Below are positions 34,360 through 45,889 of a stretch of 64,000 nt of DNA, piece after piece (positions within the stretch are counted from its first letter, which is position 1; each line of letters starts with the position of its first letter). Both the position numbers and the translations under genes were made by a program. The notes under the pieces are model-generated. The model was given only the letters and a program-made list of their open reading frames with translations, did not search any database and was not told where the DNA came from. This stretch comes from Hydrangea macrophylla (taxonomy: Eukaryota; Streptophyta; Magnoliopsida; Cornales; Hydrangeaceae), in NCBI GenBank assembly GCA_033977485.1, contig CM066988.1:53009649-53073648 (forward strand), written 5' to 3'.

Positions 34360-35156
34360 AGTAGGGGTCAGGAACTCTGAGTTTGAGGTACAAAGGGGGT
34401 AAGGTTATCAACCTAAAGGGTAGGGAGTACAAGGTCCTGAAAGTAAGGTGACACTCAGTTAAAACTACCCGGGGGCAGCCCGCTCGGTTCAACCTGTCTA
34501 ACGTACCACCTGATATAAAGTAAGAACAGAACCTTAAGAAGAAAAAATCCCACTCTCATTCAAAACCTAATGGATTCGTCCTCTCCAGCTTCACTCAGAA
34601 AAGACAAGGAAGAAAGGGTGAAGGGAAGAGCAGCGAATTGAAACTCGGGAGTGAGAGACTTACACGAATTAACGTAGGAAAAATGGCTCAGAAAGCATGA
34701 CCGGGAACTTTTTGCTCGGTATCTCTATCTCTTGGTAGCAGGAATGGCTGAAATAGACAAGTGCTTCTAATATACATGGCACGGACGGACCAGATTAGAT
34801 CAGATCCAACGGTCAAGAAGCTTTCCCACCAAAACCGCTTGCCAACCGTCACCTCGGGCATATGAAACATCGCCTTAAAAGGCGTGCGCATTAAATGCAG
34901 GATGTGATGGCCCGATTACAACATGACTATTTGGTTACGTTTGCACTAGCCTCGCTAGATCTTGACCAGGCCAGTGATCGGTTGACACATGGCAGAAGTC
35001 GATCCCGATCCCACAGAGCCACCGCTCGGTACAGACCCCGAAAGAGCAGCTCGACCAATCGTGCCAGGGTAGTATCCCGGGGCCTGTCCCCCAAATAGTT
35101 TCTTAGAAGCAGTCTTAATTTTCAAACCTCGTCTGATAAAGCATCCCATTAGTTTT
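34360..35156 (-). other. Upstream region of element A antisense gene
   Basis: No further coding segment is clear. It should hold the leader and promoter of the antisense gene, since it lies between that gene's first recognisable exon and the LTR. A plus-strand frame at 34895-35098 is Arg/Ser-rich and not supported. Confidence 0.4.
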
Positions 35157-35172
35157 GAAAATGAGGGGCAGT
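35157..35172 (+). other. Element A polypurine tract
   Basis: AAAATGAGGGGCAGT immediately precedes the 3' LTR start at 35173. It primes plus-strand cDNA synthesis. Confidence 0.75.
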
Positions 35173-35802
35173 TGATATACACGAAAATATCAGGTCAAAG
35201 TCAAGCCTCGCCACCTCAGCAAAGAGAAGTCAAGTCACCTTGAGCTTGGGCTTACTGTTTAGACTTCTCGGGCAGTAACGCAGAAGTGCCCGAGATGGTC
35301 AACAGCCCGGGCGTTCATTCCAGATTGGCCCCACATAGGAGCACCTCAGAAGGCATGGTTGCTTGCCCAGCGGGCAACCAGACAGTTACCTATCCCAACT
35401 GGAAGATTAAATGAAAGGGGCAAGTAGTTTCCTAAACCACTTAGGAAACCCTCCTAAAATTATGTAAATCGGTTGTAATCAGATTAGGCTTCCTAATATG
35501 CAGACTAACTTGTACGGGTGGTCTCTTGTACCTATAAAAAAGGCCACTCACCCCCATTGAAAGGGAGGACATTCCGAGCATAAAGAATAGCAAATCACAT
35601 CACTATTGCGCATATACCGGCCAGTTTCTGGTAGTGCCGTCCACTCTGTTGGCTCATTAGTCCCCGCTGGTGATCTGTTAGTGAAGGCGCACCGACGCAC
35701 CCGTGGACGTAGGTCACCTTATTAACAGGGCCGAACCACATCCAAACTCCATTGTGTCCATCTCTCTCATATAATTACTCTCACCAATTTTTGGCATCAT
35801 CA
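35173..35802 (+). mobile_element. Element A 3' LTR
   Basis: 630 bp, from TGATATACACG to GGCATCATCA, followed by the ATATA duplication. It retains a TATA box, CCTATAAAAAA (35531-35541), that is changed in the 5' copy. Confidence 0.95.
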
Positions 35803-35807
35803 ATATA

Positions 35808-37165
35808 TATATAATCATGTAGGCATGGATCTAAACTAAAGTAGAAAGAGGAAATCAAAGTTAAAAATCAATAGTAAAAATCAATCTCTAATCATGAATC
35901 AATAAAATCAAAAGAGACTTGGATCTAGTTTTGTGAGTGTGTGAAGAACAAGAGAGGAAGAAGATGAGTGTTCTAACAAAGAAAATAAAACTAAACTAGA
36001 TCCAAGTCTTATAGATCTATATATAAAAGTAGGAATTAGAGATGAATTATGATGTTTACCTCTTGGAGGATTCTCAATTATTTCACCAAAGTTGAATTGA
36101 AGAGTCTTCTTCTTCAAGTATTCTTCAAATTCTTCAAGCACAACCATGGAAGTTTTAGGGAAGCAATTAATGTTAAAATTTCGAATCTAATATCTTGAGA
36201 TTAGTTTAATTCATAACTCACTTCTTCTCTCTAGAAATTAATCTCTCTTAAATTGAAAGTATTTTGCAAGTATATTCACTTGTATGTACTTCTCTCTTAT
36301 ATATTCTCTCCTCTATATGTACTTGTGTGTCTATATATCCTCTTGTGTGTGAAAGATGATCTCATATGGATCTATATATAGAGTTTTAAAAACTTAACTC
36401 TTAAGTTATAGGTTTAAAATAGGATTTTCAGAGAGCAAAAAAGGGTTAAAATGGTCATTTCGGTGCCTAAACGCTATTTCCAGGCAATTTCCTCGCAATG
36501 GGAGGCTTCTAGAAGGGTCTGGAACCAAAAAAGCTCAATAGAGGGGGCAACATGTGGGTTGCGGCTTAGGTGGGATCCGCCACCCCCTTATGGGACCCGT
36601 CATCTACTTTTTATCCTCCTCTAGTTGCCTTAAGCTCTGTTTAAAATATTAGGTGCACTGCTTTTCCAGATTTTTATAAAAATTCTTTTTGGTGTCCAAA
36701 ATTGTCCATTTATGTACTGTTGGAATGCTATCGAGTTGAGTTTTAGTGTAAAAATATTCCAGGAGGTTTTGAAATGAAATTTGAAGTCCAATTGAAGTCC
36801 GAAAGTCCTCCAAAACTTTCACCGTCTTTTTGAAATCAAATGACGTCTTTTCCAAAATTGCTTTTCAATGCGTGTCAATTTTGAACTTTTCTTTAAAATT
36901 GAATCTTTGGACATCTAGAATACTACATTTAGAACAATTCATGTTCATATAACCCTAAGTGAATATGAATTCTGAGAGGCGTTTTTGATAAAATCGGGAT
37001 TTATGCATGGAAAAGGGCTTTTCTGAGCTTGAAGCCACCTTCTGAAGTTCGATCTTTCGATTGTGTGGAATACAGTACCTTCTACGGGGTACTTTTTATC
37101 ATCGAATCCTCCAAGTCGTCGTCCACCCTAAATCCTATTAGTGTGGTCTAAATTGGGTGTCTACA
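35808..37165 (-). mobile_element. D' long solo LTR (inverted), part 2
   Basis: Continues D' after element A and ends GGTGTCTACA, the inverse of the TGTAGACACC start of D. The combined length is about 3.47 kb. GTTAAAT follows at 37166-37172, as before 9905. A minus-strand TATATATAG lies near 36370-36380. About 200 bp upstream of it in element sense is the near-palindrome GGTGGGATCCGCCACC (36570-36585). No gene seen. Confidence 0.8.
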
Positions 37166-37643
37166 GTTAAATATAATACGTGGACCCAAATGTGGGCATT
37201 GAGGCCATAAATCACGGGTGGACATCCAAGGCAGTTTTGGACTAGTTTTATACTATAAATATAGATGGTGAAGCATCAGAAGTCTCTCTCGCAAACTCGT
37301 ACTCGAATCTAGCATCCAAAGCGTTCAGTAGTTTAAATCGCTTTCATTTGTCATCAGTTCACAATCTTTTAGGTTGTATCTTTTAGTTTGTACTTTTATG
37401 TAATCTATCATCTGTATTTTAATCATCAATGGAAGTGAAGTTCTATGCAGCACTCAAGGTACTTGCATGATTTTAGCATTCGTTAAACTTGTATGCTTCA
37501 ATACTGTTTGAGGATTTTAATTCTTGTTTACTTTACACAATCGTTTGACTTAAAGCTAGTCTTATTCACTATCTCAAGAAATACAAGTTCACACATACAC
37601 ATATTGAACCCTGGTGGATTCTGGCACGCCCTAGCATAAAACA
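37166..37643 (+). mobile_element. Tat-1 3' LTR, right portion
   Basis: Resumes the Tat-1 LTR after D'. It includes a TATAAATATAG box (37254-37264), a leader, and the TTCTGGCACGCCC terminal block (37617-37629) also seen near the ends of LTR E and, inverted, the Tat-2 LTRs. The end is set at GCATAAAACA and is approximate. Confidence 0.65.
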
Positions 37644-37680
37644 CCATTTGCTGTGAATAATACCCAACTTCACACCCAAC
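37644..37680. other. Short spacer between Tat-1 and LTR E
   Basis: Thirty-seven bases of no recognised class. It may be old target DNA, or the true end of the Tat-1 LTR. Confidence 0.4.
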
Positions 37681-39127
37681 TGTTTGCACCTAAAAAATAC
37701 ATTTTTTTTAAGGTCAAAAGTGGTAGCGGCCGATTGAGATTTTTAATCGGACTCATGAGACCGATTGCAAGAATTAGGGGCCAAGTAGTTGGGTCAAAGG
37801 TAGTAGGGCCAAATGAGGTTTAAATACAGACTGATTACCAGACAGTCGGGCTGCCATACATGTCTTATTCGGACTGATATGGTAAAGCTAGGCTGATGAT
37901 TTTAGTGAGGGGGAGCCCGATTGTAGTGGCTATATTTTAGAGTAGTGGCTATATTTTAGGCTTGAATCCCATTTTCAAGAGTTATGATTACATTCCATGT
38001 GAAGGGTCCCACGCCATTTATTGAAATCATTAATTGCGCTGATCAAGCGTATGTGCTCACCACAGTCCATCAGCCTAAGACTTGTTTGGCTATTTCATTC
38101 AGTCAGTTGGAGAATGATGTGGGGGTGCCCTGTTATAAAATTATATAATGGGTTCATGCAATTTATGTCACTTTCCATAAGAGCCCGAGGATGCTAAGCC
38201 TACATTTGTCCAGTCATCAACTCATGGTTGGTCCCACCTCAATGGTCATTCTCGGAGTGCTGAATATTTGGCTTATATTTTGGGTTACTACAGAAAGTAA
38301 TGATGGGGCGCACTAGTGGAAGGTTATTTATACCTAATATCTCTTGATAAACCGTATCAGTTTATTAAAGGTAGAATTTGGTATATCATATCAGTTTAGG
38401 GGTAAGGAAAGTATATAGACTATATTATCATATAGAAGGACAATATCTCTAATTGGTGATAAATACTGCTATATCAAGATATTATCAATAATTTGGAAGG
38501 ATAATATCAAATATTGTGGAAGCATATCTTTTGCTTGTAAAGAAAGGCAGCCGTATCAAGACCATATATGGACCAGATTCAAGAGATATATATACACCTG
38601 TACATATTATTGAAGATGGAAGTTTTTATCAGACTGATATGGAAGAAAACTGTTATTTTTTACCAGATTATTATTCATTATTGATATTTCTTGCCTTATC
38701 TCATATCAGTCTAGGCCGCTACAAATACAGCAGGCCGGCCAACTATTCGAATCACTCCGCGTCTCTTCGACAAACTGCATTCTAAATAGCATCCTTAAAG
38801 CATTCTTAGCATTCATTTTATTTTCCTAGGCTTTCTTAGCATTTTAATTGCTCTCTTGTAATTTTCTTTTCTACAATTAAATAAAATCTATCTTTTATTT
38901 AATTTCTTTATGGCTTTTCATCACTTGCTAGACTTGTATGCTTCAATACTGCTAGGGACCTAGAATAATGGTACTTTCCTACTTATTCGCACAATCGCCT
39001 GTTAGAAGTTTAGATTATGAAACCTTGTGTATCACTCACACAAGTAGTTTTAGTAAATTTTGTTTTATTAAGTTTGGGTCTACCTCACAAGGTTCTGGCA
39101 CGCCCGAATAAATAAATATAGCAAACA
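37681..39127 (+). mobile_element. LTR E: Tat-type LTR without partner
   Basis: Starts TGTTTGCACCTAAAAAAT and ends TATAGCAAACA, so the ends form TGTTTGC/GCAAACA. The interior carries GCCGATT/AATCGG motifs and a leader like that of Tat-2 (GCAGGCCGGCCAAC, CCGCGTC). The GGTTCTGGCACGCCCG block is near the end. No primer site follows it, so it is a 3' or solo LTR. The five bases on each side (CCAAC and ATTTA) do not match. A frame of 89 residues inside (38516-38785) is not credible as a gene. Confidence 0.7.
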
Positions 39128-39136
39128 ATTTAAAAA

Positions 39137-40142
39137 TGTTTGCTTGTAGTTTTGCGGGCGTGCCAGAGCCAAACGGGCTCGGTGTGTGCGACCTAATTTC
39201 CTATATGCTTGAGTTAGTGATACTCAAGGCTTTACGATCTGACTTCTAAACAGAGTGATTGTGTGTGATGAGTAGGAAAGCACCCTCACCAAAAATCCCT
39301 TGGCAGTACTAAAGCGCACAAGCCAAATAGTGTAGAGTTAACCAGGTAAACAATCACAAACGATTAATAAAATACATATTTTATTAAGTGTTTGGAAAAT
39401 ATAACATACCACCAAAGAACATAATCAGAACAGGCTCTGATTGCTCGTGAGAACGAAAATAGTAAAGAAAAAAATAACATAGAGGGTAGACCTACTCATG
39501 TTATAGATGCAGAATGACAAGAACACAAAGGTTTGAATGCTTTGAATGCTGTATTGAGTGCTGTATGAGTGCTAATTTCAAGGATGACGCGGAGTCCTTT
39601 GCACAGTTGGCCTGCTCCTCCATTTATAGCGGCCTATGGTTATTCTGATAAGGCAAGGACTCCTTAGTTTGCGACCCAAGCAACTGATTGATTGTAAAAT
39701 CCTAATCTCAAACCCTTGCCTTATCCGGAGTCTTCGATTAACTCAATTCCAAAATTTTAGGGATTAGCCTTCTATGTCTAGCTGGATATAATCTGATTGC
39801 ATTCCCAAACAGACTCTAACTCCTTAAAACCAGGAGAATGTTCTCAATGACAGCTAAGAGCAGAACTACCTTCTAGATATACTCATCGGCCACATACCTG
39901 TTATTCTTAGCTTCCTCGGGCTCATGCTTGTCCTCTTGTCATGCTCTCTAGCTTTTATGCCCGATGACGGTATAACGAGTGCTTGTGGCCAATCGGGCTC
40001 ATGCAACTGGCCTTTACTGCTTATCTCAGGTATGATGTCCAATTACCAAGTTTGTTCTCCTAGCTACCCATCGGGCTTCCGTTCTGACACCATGTTATAT
40101 CTCACGGTTGCCTGATTGCGATCCTCCATGCCTGGTGTCCCA
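39137..40142 (-). mobile_element. Tat-2 3' LTR, U3 start missing
   Basis: Matches 59456-60463 of the 5' LTR along about 1 kb, then stops at GTGTCCCA. The remaining 255 bp of the 5' LTR (60464-60718, ending GGTGCAAACA) have no counterpart, and the PMD upstream region begins instead. The polypurine tract is lost with it. Confidence 0.85.
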
Positions 40143-40279
40143 CGTATTTACAATCAAAAATCTCTTCACCTTCCTCATTTGCCTCCTGCTTTCTCTCTCT
40201 AAACACTAATATCAAACCAGAGCTTCTCTCTCTAGAACCTCCATTTTTCTCGGTGAGTAACCACATCACCACCACCTCA
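40143..40279 (+). promoter_or_regulatory. Leader or promoter remnant of Tat-2 PMD gene
   Basis: Pyrimidine-rich sequence with CTTTCTCTCTCT and CTTCTCTCTCT blocks, as in plant 5' leaders, between the truncated LTR and the ATG at 40280. The upstream part of any promoter has been lost at 40143. Confidence 0.45.
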
Positions 40280-42104
40280 ATGGCCCCTAAAATAGCTCTA
40301 GCAGCCGTTTCCAAAGGCAAGAAGGCGTTCGTGGATGCTCTGCCGCCCCAAAATCGCTGTAGAGAGGTCAGGGCTTTTGCCAAAAACCATGCCGCAGAGA
40401 TTTCTACTAATAGTTTTCTTCACTACAACGCTCCCAAAGGCTCCCCAATGGTGCCTGGCCTCGGTTCAGCATTCTGCGGTGTCCCTCTGGTGGGCTTTAA
40501 CCCATATTTTCCACCGGTGGAGAATGAGGCCTTCCTCCAACTGCCTGCTAATTGGGGTAAAGTCTTCACAGCTACTCACCCCATTAGAGGCTGGCCCACC
40601 CATACTGCAAACTGGGATAAGTGGGTGATAAGGGTATCGGTCTCAAAGGCCAACGTCTGGAAGCGATCAGGCATTTTTGATGCCATCATGCTCAGTCGGT
40701 CGTGACTTAAGTTTGACCGCCCTCTCTTTTTTTTCTGCCTTGCTGTTCTGGGCATCGTTGTACAACGGGTTTCTCTTTCGTTGTAGCCCGATGGCCCCAA
40801 CCATAAAAGATGTCAGTTACCTGCTCGGGTTCCACCCTCACGGCCAAGAGATTCTTCCAAGCCTTGACGTCGGAACAGCCAGCTTTTTCTACCCCCAATA
40901 GGAGTTTGTTAGGGATGGAGCCGTGTCCTATCAGCCGATTACTGTATTCGGTGGTTTCTGACTACATGCATGGGCAAAAAGAGAACCGACGTGACTGATG
41001 CCAAACACACTGTCTTTCTGATATACTGGCTGAACAGGTATCTCTTCTATTCAGCCAGTCAGGCCATAACGAAAGAGTATACCAACCTAGCTCTGGCCTT
41101 AGCCTCAGGTAAGCTTTTATCTCTTGCCTCTCTTTTATGGGCACACCTAGCACGTGGTATGGCCGATTTCATCCAATTGGGCTTCAGTGCTGGGGAAAGC
41201 CCGATCTGGATTCTTCAACTTTGGTTGTACGTATACTTTCATTAATTCAGACCGGTCGCCTGCCAGCTTGAGGCCAATCCCATTTTCGTTGTCCATTTTG
41301 TGGACGTTTTTCCTTCTTCCCACACCTTCGAGGAGTGTTTTCCGTTCTTCTACGAGGGATGTGCCAATCGGGCAGCTCCCCTTTTTACTCCCTTCTCCTC
41401 CACTCACTTTCCCATATTTCTTCAACTTCCAAATAATCCTTCAAACTGGGGCCCGAGCACCCAGTCTTCTTACAATGAAATCCTCTCTAGCTACTTGGTA
41501 GCTAGAGATATTATCTTTAGTCTGAGCATCCCTTCTGCCAATAACAAGTGCAGGGTAGAATACTACTATGCTCCACTTTATGCTCACCAATTCAGGCTTT
41601 CTCAATTAATTCCAGTCCCACCAGCCATAACTGTAAATGTGGACTGGGTTGAGTGTGGCCTGATCGTCAATGATGGGTAAGTCAAAAAAATCAAAGACCG
41701 ATCGAACAGACTGAAAGCTACCTTCAAATTCACGCCGTTCTCAGGTCGACCAGTCGTGACCGAGGAGTTTGAGAGATGGTGGTCAGACCATTCCACCCAA
41801 ATCTTCAAGAGTACTGCCGCTGAGGCGTTGCTTCAGTTTTCTGCACCATCAGTGGCGGTGGCCGATGACTTTGTCACTGCCCCGGTAGTGGCCCGTAGGA
41901 AACAAGTGGCGAAAAGGTCGGCTCAAAAGAAAGTGCCCGGCCAAGGACCAACAAAGAAAAAGAAACATGCTGAGCCTTCATCCACTCAGGTATCACTTCT
42001 TTCTTGACCACCACGCTTTCTAAATTCCTACCATCTCTACTCACTGACCCCTCTGATTGTGTTTCAGCTTGTGGACAAAGGCTCTGAAGAAGAGGCATTG
42101 CCTG
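40280..42104 (+). pseudogene. Antisense PMD gene of Tat-2, first part
   Basis: Starts MAPKIALAAVSKGKKAF at 40280. The first 141 codons are open to 40703, with an N-terminal domain (PNWGKVFTATH-like, NWDKWVIRVS). A +1 shift leads to LLFWASLYNGFLFRCSPMAP followed by TIKDVSYLLGFHPHG (about 40730-40850), the PMD signature. Further shifts follow, then QLPNNPSNWGPSTQ and YLVARDIIFS (about 41420-41520) and EFERWWSDHSTQIF (about 41770). A basic stretch (KKKKHAEPSSTQ) ends at an intron with GTATCA donor and TTTCAG acceptor (41990-42067). The exon resumes with LVDKGSEEEALP and is split by element C. The strand opposes the element's own pol. No enzymatic residue is evident. Confidence 0.8.
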
Positions 42105-42491
42105 TGATCGGCGACGAATAGTTGTCATTTATAGTCCTACAAATACCCTTTGTTAGCCCATTTCATGTAGTTATTAGTTATTTTTTAATAAGTATTCTAA
42201 ATTTTGTAGGATTTGGAGCTTTAACTTGAAAATGCACATAAATCCAATGATTAGTAGCTTTCAAAGTCATTCTGCGCTCAAATAGTGATTCTGGTGAAAG
42301 CTGAATACAGTAGTAGCCTTGGAAAATTGCATTTTTGACAAGGAATACTTTGGATTTGAGAAATTTCTCTAGAGATATAAAATGAAGATCTTCGAGTTAC
42401 TGATGTGTGGCCGTAAACGACGAGTCAATCCGAGTTCTGAGCAAAAAGTTATCGTAATTCTACGAAAGTCGCATAGTGTAGCGAAAACGAC

Positions 42492-42515
42492 CTCGCGCGA
42501 GCGGGCCGCGCGAGT
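42492..42515. promoter_or_regulatory. CpG-rich palindromic cluster of element C LTR
   Basis: CTCGCGCGAGCGGG followed by CCGCGCGAG, about 150 bp upstream of the TATA box. One unit is deleted in the 3' LTR (near 49693), and the array is expanded in the solo LTR at 2673-2795. Confidence 0.5.
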
Positions 42516-42659
42516 GACCTATGAAAAAACCAAAAATGCGTATTTTGTTAAATTAAAGTGCCCAGCGAAGGTGGTTTGTGCATATGACGTCTAGAAACGT
42601 AAATATAGTAGTTTTAGTACGATTTGACTTAGGAAAGCTTCCTAAATCCTTCCAAACTC

Positions 42660-42668
42660 TATATAAAT
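42660..42668 (+). promoter_or_regulatory. TATA box of element C 5' LTR
   Basis: TATATAAAT, repeated at the same place in the 3' LTR (about 49850). Likely LTR promoter. Confidence 0.55.
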
Positions 42669-43581
42669 CCTATTCTAAATCAATTTTGTGGTTACACATC
42701 ATTACACAACATTAGATACATCCATATACAACAAAAATTCCAGCCATTGAAGGGGGGAAAGCAAGGAGAAGAAGAAGAAGACCAAGGATTCCCATGGCCT
42801 CCTCCATCAACCTCTTGCCAATCTTCAATTCTATGGCCGCTTAAACCTAGATCTAGGGTTTCAATGAAACCCTAGCCAAGTAATAGGGAGTATTTTATGC
42901 TTTTCTTTTAAATTTATTATGTATGGATGATGATTACATGTTTAGAGGATTTTAATAATAAAATCGAACTTCTATGAATTAAATCATTGCTTTCAAAATC
43001 TATTATTGTCTTAGATCTATTTTGAATGTGATGAGCTCAATGATCTATATTTGCTGTGCTTGTATGGTTATTTACATGTAATGGTACTTAATTGAATTGT
43101 GCTATCAAGTATTCAAATAATCCATGCCTAGGTTAGACGGATTATGCCACAACCCTAGTTTAGTGTGGAACAATTCGTGCTAACCGAAGATGGATTATGT
43201 TGGTGCTTGAACCATAGTTATCTTCTTGATGGAGGAATTGGGCTTGTAGCTACAATTCCCCACTATCATTCAACTTAATAAGCTAATTGAATGCATAAAT
43301 ACCCTTATTATGAAGCTAGTGGTGGATTTGTAATCCTAGATTCCCTTTAAATATCTTTAAAACAACTTTAATTACTTTCAGAGTTTAGATTTATTTTATT
43401 ATTCTTAGTTTAATTAAATTCAAAATCAAAATCCGTTTTCATAATTAATTAGATTTAGGTTTTAAAATTAAAGTGCTTTAGTAATTCAATCTCTGTGGGT
43501 TCGACCTTTACTTTCACTACTACAAATCTTTAGAAAAGTAAAGTACACTTTTTATATCTTGATTCTGACAAGATCAATTTT

Positions 43582-43599
43582 TGGCGCCGTTGCCGGGGA
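43582..43599 (+). other. Element C primer binding site
   Basis: TGGCGCCGTTGCCGGGGA, complementary to the 3' end of plant tRNA-Asp, starts 5 bp after the LTR. This site is usual for Athila-type elements. Confidence 0.92.
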
Positions 43600-44077
43600 T
43601 TGCATTACTACCTTTAGTTTTATAATCTTAGTTTAGTTAATTCGTAAATATTAGATTAGGCTTTTTCCTTTTCTTATTTTTTCATTTTTGTTTTAAGTTA
43701 CTAACTTTTCTTTTATTTTTGTAATTTCTTAGGAACTCAAAATTCTATCGTTTCGAGTGGAGCAGCTGTGCACGTCAAAGGAGCTTACGCGGAAAAAAAT
43801 AAATAAATAAAATTCAAGTAAATCGCTTTCTTTGAAACTTCGCATCAAATCACTGTAAGTCAGGACGCTGAGACGCAATTACTTGCATTAGGTTAGTTGT
43901 GGAGTGGGCACTGCATTAGCTAGGAAACCCGGGGCGATGGGCTTTAACGCGAATCACTGCATAAGGATAATTACATACATCATAGTAGTACTGTGTGCTT
44001 GCCTGTTGTCTGATTTGCGTGATTATTTTTGAATTTGTTGAGTCAGTAGTTATTTTAATTTCTTTTCTTTTTAGTTT
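43600..44077 (+). other. Element C 5' untranslated region
   Basis: AT-rich leader between primer site and gag. No gene is seen. A packaging signal would be expected here but cannot be recognised by eye. Confidence 0.5.
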
Positions 44078-45762
44078 ATGTTTGGTACGCGTTCAAGTAA
44101 ACCTGAATTATTTTCTATCGATCCTGAACTTGAACGTACCCTTAGAGTCAATCGGACTCCGAAACTGTCGTCGTTATTTCAGGCCGAAATTCAAAGTACC
44201 CTTAAAAGGTTAAGGAAAACTCGATTTATTAACATAAAACCAATTCCAATGGCCGACGGCGAAAACAACGCAAATAACGAAAATAATCCTAATATACCTC
44301 CACCTCCTCCGCTTAAAGATTACTTTATTCCGACGACTTACACGCCACAAACATCTATTGATTTACCGGAGGTGTCGGCATCTCACTTTGAGATAAAGTC
44401 ATCTACCATCTCGCTACTTCCTTTTTTTCACGGCCGCATTAATGAAGACCCTTATCAACACTTGGGAGATTTTCAAGATATATGTTTTACTTTAAAATTC
44501 AAAATCTCACTGATGGTGAATTAAAATTGCGGCTCTTTCCATTCTCTTTAAAAGATAAAGCTAAATACTGGCTCCAATCTTTGGAGCCAAACACAATTAG
44601 AACATGGGAAGCCTTACACACCGCATTTTTACAAAAGTTTTTCCCTATTATGCGTACAAATCAGATAAGGAAATCCATAACAAACTTTGTGATGCAAGAT
44701 GGGGAAACGCTTTATGATACTTGGGAAAAGTTTAAAGAATTATTACGCTCATGCCCACATCATCAGGTTCCTAAGTGGCAATTAGTTCAAGTCTTCTACG
44801 AGGGACTTATTCCCTCCAAGCATAATACCGTTGACGCCGTTTGTACAGGTACCTTCCTACACAAAAGCGCCGACAAGGCCTGGAAATTTTTTGAAACATT
44901 AAGCGAGAATTCGATGCATCAGTCTGTGTCGGTACGTTCTGGAGGATATCTGCCACCACCAAAAAGAGAGGTAAAAGTTGAGTCCAGTCATTCAATCGAA
45001 ATACAAGAATTAAATAGAAAACTTGACCAACTTATGAGGATGGGAAATAGGTCCAATTCGCCTCCTCACGAAGTATGTGCATTGTATTCTGTACCGTCAC
45101 ATAATATCTTTTCATGTCCTTCTGCATCTCAATTCCCAGAGTTTGTTGAGCAACACATTAATTCTATGCAATAATTCCCACGGAATAATTATAATTCTAT
45201 TTTGAACGATTTTTCTAATACTTATCGACCCCAATATCAACAAAGTCAATACCAACACCCACCTCCTAATCCTAACCCTCCAAGGGATAACGCTTTTGAG
45301 GCTACAATGTTGGAATCCCTTAAAAACATAAAAACTCAAGTCCAAGCACAAGCACAAATAGTGCACTCTCATACACAATCCATTGCGAAGCTTGAGTCCC
45401 AAATGGGACAAATAGCTACTGCAGTGAGTCGTAGAAATGAGGGAAAGTTGCCTGCGCAAACTGTTCAAAACCCTAAGGGACAATACGAAAAGGGGGGGTC
45501 GAGTGAGAGCGTGAACGCTATTTCGACTAGGACGACTACTCGAGATGAGGAAGTTGTTGTAATTTCGGATGAGGTTGAGAAAGATAAAAATATGAATTTG
45601 AATAAGGAAAAGGGTGAGGACGTGAGTAGGAAGAGAAAAGAAAATGATCCGGTCGCAACGAATTATATTCCAAGAATGCCATATCCACCAAACGTTGAGG
45701 GACCGTCACATTTGTCTAAGAAAGGGTCAAAAATGGAAGATATACTCGAGGTGTTTAAATAA
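44078..45762 (+). pseudogene. Element C gag
   Basis: The frame starts MFGTRSSKPELFSIDPELER. A disordered PPPPPL stretch is followed by the capsid core, SLLPFFHGRINEDPYQHLGD, and after a one-base shift near 44515, ELKLRLFPFSLKDKAKYWLQ, TAFLQKFFPIMRT and FKELLRSCPHH. This is the retrotrans_gag pattern of Athila-like elements. A zinc-knuckle position (about 45080-45115; CALYS..H..FSCPSA) is degenerate. TAA at 45172 interrupts the frame, most simply from CAA. The C-terminal part is Gln-rich and then charged, reaching 45762. With the shift and the stop this copy cannot make an intact particle protein. Confidence 0.88.
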
Positions 45763-45889
45763 GTAAAAATTAATATTCCATTCCTCGATGCTATAAAACA
45801 AATTCCCGCTTACGCTAAATGTTTAAAAGACCTGTGTACACAAAAGCGCAAATTGCGCACTCATATTCCAAAAAAGGTATTCCTCACGA

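Larger units (their letters stand above)
12015..35802 (+). mobile_element. Element A: Tat/Retand-like Ty3/gypsy retrotransposon, TSD ATATA
   Basis: A complete element with LTRs at 12015-12646 and 35173-35802, a primer binding site at 12650, gag, protease, RT, RNase H, a second RNase H in tandem array, integrase, an antisense gene and a polypurine tract at 35157-35172. ATATA flanks both ends (12010-12014, 35803-35807). It sits inside D' and contains element B (20453-31698, TSD GGGGG). Without B it is about 12.5 kb, of which about 3.2 kb is extra RNase H repeats. Coding frames contain many stops. Confidence 0.93.
1..37643 (+). mobile_element. Tat-1: Tat-lineage Ty3/gypsy retrotransposon, 5' end outside window
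   Basis: This is the outermost element of the left half of the window. Reading rightward, the tail of reverse transcriptase, a first RNase H, a second RNase H, integrase, an antisense PMD gene, a polypurine tract and the 3' LTR follow one another. Two RNase H domains in one pol are a hallmark of the Tat lineage. Insertions at 1622-2971, 3537-5164 and 9905-37165 interrupt it, and the sequence rejoins cleanly across each. The 5' LTR, gag, protease and most of RT lie outside the window. The end at about 37643 is placed by analogy with related LTRs and is uncertain. All coding parts carry stops, so this copy is dead. Confidence 0.85.
42105..43576 (+). mobile_element. Element C 5' LTR
   Basis: 1472 bp. 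It carries a CpG-rich palindromic cluster at 42492-42515, a TATATAAAT box at 42660-42668 and a leader with GAGAAGAAGAAGAAG (about 42763-42777). The 3' LTR lacks about 13 bp of the CpG cluster and has scattered changes. Confidence 0.95.

Noticed and set aside
38516..38785. 89-residue frame with plausible composition
   Set aside because: It lies wholly inside LTR E and is not conserved in the related Tat-2 LTRs.
39924..40115. 63-residue frame repeated nearly unchanged at 60245-60436
   Set aside because: The duplication is simply the LTR pair of Tat-2.
40677..41680. Treating the overlapping PMD frames as separate genes
   Set aside because: Their order matches one continuous protein in Tat-1, so they are exons or frameshifted pieces of one gene.
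12650..43599. tRNA-like matches at primer sites as tRNA genes
   Set aside because: Only 18-20 bp complementary to tRNA 3' ends, placed next to LTRs; no cloverleaf.
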